Of a stretch of DNA of 5,683 nt, positions 1-4,742 are shown one piece after another (position 1 is the stretch's first letter; each line of letters starts with the position of its first letter). The notes under the pieces are model-generated. The model did not search any database. It worked only from the letters and a program-made list of their open reading frames with translations, and had not been told where the DNA came from. Source of the stretch: Promethearchaeota archaeon (GTDB lineage: Archaea > Asgardarchaeota > Lokiarchaeia > Sigynarchaeales > SOKP01); the NCBI GenBank assembly GCA_019894875.1, contig JAGXNR010000165.1:1-5683 (forward strand). Direction: 5' to 3'. The translations under genes were made by a program, and so were the position numbers.

Positions 1-253
1 GATAGGTTTTAAAGGTTTAATATCAGAAAATATTATAGACAAACTTACGATCAAAATTAACAATTGGAAAATATATGGTGGACGGTTATCAAAACGCTGG
101 AAAAAATTATTACTTAAACTTATTCCACCAGCATTTCTGCCATTATTTTTAAATATATATAAAAAAATTAGAGGAGCTTATTGTGAGTATTGTGGAATAA
201 CATTAAAAAAGAACGATGAATTTTGTGTGGAATGTGGTAGATCTCAAATATAA
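1..253 (+). CDS. 3' end of an unidentified protein with a C-terminal zinc ribbon (partial)
   Basis: An open frame enters from the left edge (first full codon at position 2) and ends at TAA 251-253, giving 83 visible residues. The visible part has three sections: a polar stretch; a basic and hydrophobic segment (about residues 30-58, RLSKRWKK followed by LLLKLIPPAFLPLFLNIYKK) that could be an amphipathic or membrane-associated helix; and a terminal zinc ribbon. The ribbon is CEYCG, nine residues, then CVECG, so four cysteines in two CxxC knuckles suited to bind one Zn. Only four residues follow the last knuckle. The catalytic or main domain lies outside the window, so I cannot name the protein. 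The glycosyltransferases downstream make a glycan-related enzyme such as a methyltransferase or transferase possible, but that is inference from context. Short C-terminal ribbons of this kind are frequent in archaeal proteins. Confidence is high that this is coding and low on its role. Confidence 0.72.
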   Translation, partial: IGFKGLISENIIDKLTIKINNWKIYGGRLSKRWKKLLLKLIPPAFLPLFLNIYKKIRGAYCEYCGITLKKNDEFCVECGRSQI

Positions 254-256
254 AAA

Positions 257-293
257 ATGTTTTTTTTATACTTATTTCAGTATGTTTTTTTTA
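257..293 (+). terminator. Paired oligo-T tracts after the left-edge gene
   Basis: Two T8 runs (260-267 and 285-292) follow the TAA at 251-253. Each lies in an identical 12-nt element, ATGTTTTTTTTA, at 257-268 and 282-293. I see no GC-rich hairpin before them, so this is not a classical bacterial Rho-independent terminator. Repeated T runs shortly after a stop match archaeal intrinsic termination, where oligo-T in the non-template strand is enough. The function is inferred. Confidence 0.5.
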
Positions 294-373
294 ACCTAAT
301 AACGCTTTTTATCATCCAAGTTAATTTAGATCCAAACTTATGAAAACATAGATTATTAATTAACAAAAATATT

Positions 374-384
374 TTTATTTAAAA
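374..384 (+). promoter_or_regulatory. TATA-like box upstream of the family 2 glycosyltransferase
   Basis: TTTATTTAAAA is centred about 37 nt upstream of the ATG at 416. An archaeal TATA box lies about 25-30 nt before the transcription start, which would give a leader of about 10 nt. No Shine-Dalgarno sequence lies before 416 or 386. The whole region is AT-rich, so chance matches are easy; the similar spacing at the RNase PH gene is the main support. Confidence 0.3.
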
Positions 385-415
385 TTTGAATGAAAAAAAT
401 AGAAATAATGATGAA

Positions 416-1306
416 ATGTCTTTTTCCATTTTAATGGCTAATTTCAATAATGCCAGATTCATTAAGGCTGCAATAAAGAGTGTTATTTCTCAGACATATC
501 CATACTGGGAATTAGTTATTGTAGATGATTGTTCAACCGATAATTCTATAGTTGTTATTCACCAATTACCAAAAGATGATAGAATAAAAATAATACGGCA
601 TGAAAGAAATCAGGGATATGGAGGTTCTTTAAGAACTGCAGCAGCTAACGCTTCAAATGATATAATTGGAATATTTGATGCCGATGATAAGCTCCATGAA
701 GAAGCTTTAAAAATTATTGCAGATACATATCAAAAAAATCCTGATTATGGTTTTATATATAGTACTATGTGGGAATGTGATGCTCAATTAAAAAATTGTG
801 TAAAAAACAAATGGATAGGATATGACATCCCAAAAAAAACAAATATTTTTAAAATTAAGATATCTCATTTTAAAACTTTTCGAAGAAGTGCTTATTTAAA
901 AACATCTGGTTTCGATCCAGACCAAAAGAGAGCTGTGGATAAAGATATAATTTTCAAGTTAGAAGAAGTTACTGATTTCAAATTTTTGGATATTCCACTA
1001 TATTATTATAGATGGCATGGAAAAGGAATTTCACAGAGTAAAAGTTCGTTTATTCCTGAATACTATCATTATCTTGCTAAATTAAAAACATATAGAAGAA
1101 GACTAAATACTAATATTCCCAATTTCACTAAAAAACAGATTTATTTTGAGTATTATAGAATAACATTTTTTAAGTTAATCCATTTCTTTATAGGGTTATA
1201 TAGAAAATTAAAAATTCGAGATATATTTATTAAAATCTTAAATAATACCTCTTTCATTCCAGAATCAATAAAAATTAGGTTAACTTTTCTAAAAAAGTTT
1301 AACTAA
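416..1306 (+). CDS. Glycosyltransferase family 2 (GT-A fold)
   Basis: This is a GT-A inverting glycosyltransferase that would transfer a sugar from a nucleotide donor to a glycan or lipid-linked acceptor at the cytoplasmic membrane face. Numbered from ATG 416 (296 residues), the family pattern is complete. Strand 1 is SILMANFNNARFI (4-16). The nucleotide-binding stretch is VIVDDCSTDNS (34-44). The metal-binding DxD is DADD (88-91), after an NQGYGGSLRTA segment (65-75). The acceptor-side region has FRRSAYLKTSGFD (154-166) and VDKDI (174-178), followed by YYYRWHGKGIS (196-206). A hydrophobic, aromatic stretch at about 249-262 near the C-terminus may be a membrane-contacting helix. I chose ATG 416 because family members start a few residues before strand 1; a TTG at 386 would add ten polar residues (NEKNRNNDE) and cannot be excluded. 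Donor and acceptor cannot be read from the sequence. It faces the family 4 glycosyltransferase tail to tail, and the two probably serve the same glycan locus. Confidence 0.93.
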   Translation: MSFSILMANFNNARFIKAAIKSVISQTYPYWELVIVDDCSTDNSIVVIHQLPKDDRIKIIRHERNQGYGGSLRTAAANASNDIIGIFDADDKLHEEALKIIADTYQKNPDYGFIYSTMWECDAQLKNCVKNKWIGYDIPKKTNIFKIKISHFKTFRRSAYLKTSGFDPDQKRAVDKDIIFKLEEVTDFKFLDIPLYYYRWHGKGISQSKSSFIPEYYHYLAKLKTYRRRLNTNIPNFTKKQIYFEYYRITFFKLIHFFIGLYRKLKIRDIFIKILNNTSFIPESIKIRLTFLKKFN

Positions 1307-1319
1307 TTATGCCTTTTTT
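1274..1319. terminator. Convergent junction hairpin with T6 tracts on both strands
   Basis: Arms 1274-1288 (ATTAGGTTAACTTTT) and 1293-1307 (AAAAGTTTAACTAAT) pair with one bulged base on each side around a CTAA loop. The inner seven pairs (1282-1288 with 1293-1299) are perfect. For the + strand a T6 run follows at 1314-1319, 8 nt past the stop. For the - strand the A6 at 1291-1296 reads as T6, about 11 nt past its stop. The element therefore looks able to end transcripts from both sides, although it lies inside the 3' coding ends of both genes. The stem is almost all A-T and weak; termination is inferred. Confidence 0.4.
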
Positions 1320-2434
1320 AGGGTATCATCAATAATTTTAATCCAATTATCAATAAATTTTCTCTTCTCATAAATTTTAACTCGTTCGATTGATTTTTCT
1401 GCAAAGTTTCTTCGACTTTCATCATTTTTTGCCAAGAATATCATTTTTTCAACGAGATCAGATGCATTTGCTACTTCAGTTAAAAGTCCATATCTCCCCC
1501 CTCCTAATATCTCATTAGGCCCTGTTTCACAGTTTGTAGAAATAATTGGGAGGTTACAAGCTAAAGCTTCAATTAAAACGGTAGGTAGTCCTTCATGTAA
1601 AGAAGAGAGTACGAAAATATCTGCTTTTGAAATATATTTATAAGGATTTTTTTTAGTCCCGAGTAGAAATACCTTATTTTCTACATGATTACTTTTTATC
1701 AATTTCTGAAGTTTTAGTTTTAATATCCCTTCTCCTATTATAAATAACCTTGAGTTTGGAATTTCGCGGATCACTTTAGAAAATGCCTTAATTAAGTATT
1801 TATGTCCTTTTTCCTTTGATAGTCTCCCAATTGTGATGAATTTGATTATACTTGCATCATTAAATATACTCTTATAATCGCTTATATTTTCCTTCGCTAG
1901 TTGTTGGATACTTTCAATATCAAAACCATTATAAATTGGTGTAATTTTATCGTTATTTAGTTTATATTTATAGTTTAATATTTTTTTAAGTCCCTTTGAA
2001 ACTGGTACAATTATATTTACTTTTTTTAACTTATATAGGAATCTTATTAGATATTTACCATAGATCCTTTTTCGGTAATGAAAATTTGGATTTGTATTTA
2101 CACTAATGATTAATGGGGCATTTATTTTAGAGAGATATTTAATCGGTATAACCCAAAAGCTTGTTTTATTCATAAATGTAATAATGATATCTGGATTAAT
2201 CGATTTTATAATCTTATGAATTTTGTAATATCTTAAAATCAATCCACCAAATAGATGAGGTTCTTGAATGGTATAATATTTTCCTTTAAAGGGGTAAATA
2301 TCATCATAATGAAAAAAAGTGAGGACCGATATATCATAATTTCTAGACAAATTTAAGGAAAGTGTTGATGCTACTTTTTCAGCACCTCCACCAAACATTA
2401 ATGAGGGGACCACAATTAATACTTTTCTTTTCAT
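1307..2434 (-). CDS. Glycosyltransferase family 4 (GT-B fold)
   Basis: This is a retaining GT-B glycosyltransferase, 375 residues, a usual length for the family. The N-terminal acceptor domain starts directly with strand 1, KVLIVVPSLMFGGGAEKVA (4-22), whose glycine loop and GAEK are typical. The C-terminal donor domain holds FITIGRLSKEKGHKYLIKAF (199-218), FIIGEG (231-236), ADIFVLSSLHEGLPTVLIEALAC (271-293) and STNCETGPNEIL (299-310). The EGLPTVLIE segment (281-289) is the family E-x7-E motif, which contacts the nucleotide sugar. The cysteine/TGP-EIL version of the last motif resembles the PglH-like group that extends lipid-linked oligosaccharides, but the sugar cannot be predicted. There is no signal peptide or clear transmembrane helix, so it is probably a peripheral enzyme on the cytoplasmic face. 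The start is ATG with no SD site, and the protein begins where the family normally begins. Its stop directly abuts the stop of the family 2 glycosyltransferase gene. Confidence 0.95.
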   Translation of the reverse strand: MKRKVLIVVPSLMFGGGAEKVASTLSLNLSRNYDISVLTFFHYDDIYPFKGKYYTIQEPHLFGGLILRYYKIHKIIKSINPDIIITFMNKTSFWVIPIKYLSKINAPLIISVNTNPNFHYRKRIYGKYLIRFLYKLKKVNIIVPVSKGLKKILNYKYKLNNDKITPIYNGFDIESIQQLAKENISDYKSIFNDASIIKFITIGRLSKEKGHKYLIKAFSKVIREIPNSRLFIIGEGILKLKLQKLIKSNHVENKVFLLGTKKNPYKYISKADIFVLSSLHEGLPTVLIEALACNLPIISTNCETGPNEILGGGRYGLLTEVANASDLVEKMIFLAKNDESRRNFAEKSIERVKIYEKRKFIDNWIKIIDDTLKKA

Positions 2435-2655
2435 TTTTAAGAGTCAGTAATATATTAGGAATAATTGAAAAAAGTTTTAAATGACTTTAATGAGTTAAAA
2501 TTTATTAAACTTGAGAAGTAGGTTTAACATATACTTAAATATTTCTGTCCAATTTCAGTTTCTAATATTAATTTTCTATTAATTAATTTTGTATGAGTAT
2601 TCAAAGCTCTATTGATTAAAAAAGTTAGGGAATTACTTCTTATTAAAATCCACCA
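2435..2655. other. Divergent AT-rich intergenic region
   Basis: This gap separates the divergent family 4 glycosyltransferase and SDR genes and must hold both promoters. I see no open frame with protein-like composition, no tRNA and no GC-rich structure. Small AT features are present: TAATATATTA near 2448-2457, and a possible ATTAAT/ATTAAT hairpin (2567-2572 and 2578-2583, TTTCT loop). Neither can be given a role from sequence alone in such AT-rich DNA. If the SDR gene really starts at 2710, the gap is about 275 nt. Confidence 0.5.
2475..2481 (-). promoter_or_regulatory. TATA-like box upstream of the family 4 glycosyltransferase
   Basis: On the minus strand TTTAAAA lies about 44 nt before the ATG at 2434, close to an archaeal TATA consensus, and would give a leader of under 20 nt. 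A second AT box (TAATATATTA, about 2448-2457) is nearer and could instead be a bacterial -10. No SD sequence precedes the ATG. The match is weak because of the base composition. Confidence 0.22.
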
Positions 2656-3861
2656 ATGGATTTAATAATTAAATTAAAAACACATTATTCATTAATACTG
2701 TATTATACTATGGATGAACTTATTCCTATGGGGAAAGTTATCAAGGAAAATCCTCGAGTTAAAGAACTTGAAAAACAAGGTTTTATTATCAAACCTGAAA
2801 GAATTGATGAATATTTAAATTCATTTAAAAATAGGGTATCCGCGTTCCCTAACAAAGAACTCTGGAATAATAAAAGAGTATTAATAACGGGGATAAGTGG
2901 ATTTGCAGGGAGTCATTTAGCAGAGCAATTATTAGATTTAGGTTGTGAGGTTCATGGAACTATTCGTAGACATGCCGTACCAATGCATGAGAATATCGAA
3001 CACCTAAGAGGTAAGATTATATTACATGAAGCAGACATTACATCATCCGAAAGGATTCTTAGTGTTTTTGAAGAGATACGACCAAATGCAGTATTTCATC
3101 TTGCTGCTGAATCTTTTGTCCCAACCTCTTTTAGAGAACCCGTAAGAGTAAGCAGTAATAATATAGAGGGAACAATTAAAATTTTTGAAGCAGCTAGAAG
3201 GTTTGATGACGACTTAACTAGTATTCATGTTGCTTGTAGTAGCGAACAATATGGGTTAGTAGATCCTAATGAAGTGCCTGTGACAGAAGATATAAAGAGA
3301 AATCCATTTCGCCCTAGGAGTATTTATGGGATATCTAAGTGTGCAACAGAACAAATTGCTTGGTTATATCATAATACCTATGGCGTACCGAGTATAATAA
3401 CTCGAGGATTTAATCATGAAGGACCTAGGAGAGGAATTCAGTTTGTTACCAGTGTAATACATAGACAAGTTGTTGAAATTTTAGAAAATAAAAGAGAGAA
3501 TATAATTATTGGTAATCCAAATGCTATACGAGATTTTACCCATGTAAAAGACACAGTTAATGCATATATCTTAGCGAGTGAAAAAGAAATTATTGGTGAC
3601 CCCCTTAATGTTTGTTCAGGAAAAGGAATAACTATTGCTGATTACGTGAAGTTAGCGAAATCAACATATAATCTGAAGAACAAAGTTTTTATTGATCCGA
3701 AAAGACTTAGACCCAGTGAAGTGCCACTGTTAATTGGTAGAAATGAGAAAATTATACAAAAAACGGGATGGTTACCAACAAGAACTGTTATTGATATAAT
3801 AAAGGAAGGTGTTCAATACTTTCAAGAACATCAAGAGCAATTAGGAATAGAAGCTCATTAA
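2656..3861 (+). CDS. Extended-SDR sugar-nucleotide dehydratase/epimerase, GDP-mannose 4,6-dehydratase-like
   Basis: This NAD(P)-dependent extended short-chain dehydrogenase acts on a nucleotide sugar, most likely GDP-mannose or a GDP-4-keto-deoxyhexose, supplying a deoxysugar donor to the local glycosyltransferases. The Rossmann fold starts at residue 74 (RVLITGISGFAGSHL, 74-88). HLAAESFVPTS (148-158) follows. The catalytic region is ACSSEQYG (193-200), with S195/E197 in the place of the Thr/Glu of 4,6-dehydratases, and Y224-x3-K228 (YGISK). Substrate-side motifs typical of GDP-mannose dehydratase and related reductases are FNHEGPRRG (252-260), GNPNAIRDFTHVKD (286-299) and RLRPSEVPLLIG (350-361). 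Ser in place of Thr leaves dehydratase versus the related 4-reductase (RMD) open. The N-terminus is odd: about 70 residues precede the Rossmann strand, where family members have only a few. ATG 2656 gives the longest form. ATG 2710 (residue 19) or 2728 (residue 25) is as likely, since residues 1-18 look like translated AT-rich spacer. Its 3' end overlaps the annotated RNase PH tail by 21 nt. Confidence 0.9.
   Translation: MDLIIKLKTHYSLILYYTMDELIPMGKVIKENPRVKELEKQGFIIKPERIDEYLNSFKNRVSAFPNKELWNNKRVLITGISGFAGSHLAEQLLDLGCEVHGTIRRHAVPMHENIEHLRGKIILHEADITSSERILSVFEEIRPNAVFHLAAESFVPTSFREPVRVSSNNIEGTIKIFEAARRFDDDLTSIHVACSSEQYGLVDPNEVPVTEDIKRNPFRPRSIYGISKCATEQIAWLYHNTYGVPSIITRGFNHEGPRRGIQFVTSVIHRQVVEILENKRENIIIGNPNAIRDFTHVKDTVNAYILASEKEIIGDPLNVCSGKGITIADYVKLAKSTYNLKNKVFIDPKRLRPSEVPLLIGRNEKIIQKTGWLPTRTVIDIIKEGVQYFQEHQEQLGIEAH
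2661..2680 (+). promoter_or_regulatory. TATA-like stretch favouring SDR start at 2710
   Basis: The AT-only run 2661-2680 (begins TTTAATAATT) is centred about 39 nt before the ATG at 2710, the same spacing as the TATA-like boxes of the family 2 glycosyltransferase and RNase PH genes. If it is the promoter, the ATG at 2656 is upstream of transcription and translation begins at 2710 or 2728. An alternative AT box at 2614-2624 would suit the 2656 start. No SD site favours any of these starts. Confidence 0.22.
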
Positions 3862-4611
3862 ATAATACTGGATTATATACAAAAGTAATACTACTATATA
3901 TTCAATATTTTTTTTTTGAATTTGAATCAATTCTAAAACTCCTTTTTCCCCTAACTCAATTATCTCATTCAATTGATTTTTACTAAATGGCGCACCTTCA
4001 GCTGTTCCCTGCACTTCAATAATTTCTGAATTTTCATTCATGACTAAATTTAAATCAACATCAACCTTAGAATCTTCACCATAGTTCAAATCAAGGAGAA
4101 TTTGGTTTTTCTTAATCCCTAAAGATATTGCCGCTAAAACCTTATAATCTGGAAAATCATAGAGTAATTGTTGATTGTAAAGATAATTCATTGCATCAAA
4201 AACTGCAACAAACGCTCCAGTTATGGCAGCACATCTAGTACCTCCATCTGCTTGTATTACATCGCAGTCAACTCTAATTGTTCTCTCACCTAATTTTTCG
4301 TAGTTAAAAGCTGCGCGTAAACTTCTTCCAATTAACCGTTGTATCTCTTGTGATCTACCTCTATTTGTGTCTCTTTGATTTCTTGTCTGAGTAGCCCTTG
4401 GTAACATTGCATATTCTGCCGTAATCCATCCCGTTCCCTTATCAACTAAAAATCGTGGAACCGACTCTAAAATTGATGCAGTAACGATAATTTTTGTGTT
4501 TCCTTGCGATATTAATACAGATCCTTCTGGATACTTAAGATAATTTCTTTCTATCGTAGTTTTTCTTAGTTCGTTAAATTTCCGTCCATCAAATCTAATA
4601 TTCCCGACCAT
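3841..4611 (-). CDS. rph: Ribonuclease PH (bacterial-type, phosphorolytic 3' exoribonuclease)
   Basis: RNase PH trims the 3' trailer of tRNA precursors by phosphorolysis, releasing nucleoside diphosphates, and works as a hexameric ring. The match runs almost end to end: FDGRKFNELR (7-16), YPEGSVLISQGNTK (27-40), GTGWITAEYAMLPRAT (59-74), GRSQEIQRLIGRSLRA (85-100) with the active-site Arg at 86, DCDVIQADGGTR (115-126) forming the phosphate site, LLDLNYGEDSKVDVDLN (172-188) with the catalytic aspartates, and VQGTAEGAPFS (200-210). It resembles single-subunit bacterial RNase PH rather than archaeal exosome Rrp41/Rrp42. The loop before residue 85 is about four residues shorter than in common bacterial forms. 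The family core ends near IQKK (231-234). The last 22 residues are hydrophobic and unlike the family, follow an A10 run in the gene and overlap the SDR gene. The true end may be TAG 3894-3896 (see findings). ATG 4611 fits the family start; there is no SD site. Confidence 0.95.
   Translation of the reverse strand: MVGNIRFDGRKFNELRKTTIERNYLKYPEGSVLISQGNTKIIVTASILESVPRFLVDKGTGWITAEYAMLPRATQTRNQRDTNRGRSQEIQRLIGRSLRAAFNYEKLGERTIRVDCDVIQADGGTRCAAITGAFVAVFDAMNYLYNQQLLYDFPDYKVLAAISLGIKKNQILLDLNYGEDSKVDVDLNLVMNENSEIIEVQGTAEGAPFSKNQLNEIIELGEKGVLELIQIQKKNIEYIVVLLLYIIQYYLMSFYS
3908..3917 (+). terminator. T10 homopolymer: probable oligo-T terminator of the SDR gene
   Basis: A run of ten T lies 47 nt after the SDR stop (3859-3861) on the + strand, the longest homopolymer in the window. 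Oligo-T without a hairpin is the usual archaeal termination signal. The same bases are A10 in the RNase PH coding strand, where they encode the end of QKKN, so the tract has two readings. The terminator role is inferred. Confidence 0.4.
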
Positions 4612-4644
4612 CTATCAAAAACCAATTTTTATCAATCTAAAACT

Positions 4645-4655
4645 CATATAAATAA
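4645..4655 (-). promoter_or_regulatory. TATA-like box upstream of rph
   Basis: On the minus strand TTATTTATATG is centred about 39 nt before the ATG at 4611. This is close to an archaeal TATA element and would give a leader of about 10-14 nt, fitting the missing Shine-Dalgarno site. It suggests rph has its own promoter and is not simply co-transcribed with pheA. Confidence 0.32.
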
Positions 4656-4706
4656 TCATAATTGAAAGTTTTAACTGAAAAGAGTATATTATTATATTTT
4701 TTGTTA

Positions 4707-4721
4707 AGTAAAAAAGTTACT
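4707..4721 (-). terminator. Small hairpin/T6 tract after pheA
   Basis: On the minus strand, about 22-36 nt after the pheA stop, AGTAA and TTACT can pair (five pairs) around a loop within a T6 run (positions 4715-4710). It is a weak structure, but an oligo-T tract at this distance would suffice as an archaeal-type terminator. With the rph TATA-like box it divides the 131-nt gap between pheA and rph into an end and a start. Confidence 0.3.
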
Positions 4722-4742
4722 CAAATTCAAGAGTATTTCTTT

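Noticed and set aside
390..434. ATG at 390 as start of a small gene before the glycosyltransferase
   Set aside because: That frame ends after about 14 lysine- and isoleucine-rich codons and overlaps the family 2 frame; it looks like chance in AT-rich DNA.
2567..2583. ATTAAT…ATTAAT hairpin as an operator in the divergent region
   Set aside because: A six-base A-T palindrome repeated in very AT-rich sequence is expected by chance; there is no second copy at the other promoters.
4677..4736. Repeated AAGAGTAT pair between pheA and rph as a regulator binding site
   Set aside because: Eight shared bases about 50 nt apart, with no symmetry and no match at other starts; too weak to report as a site.
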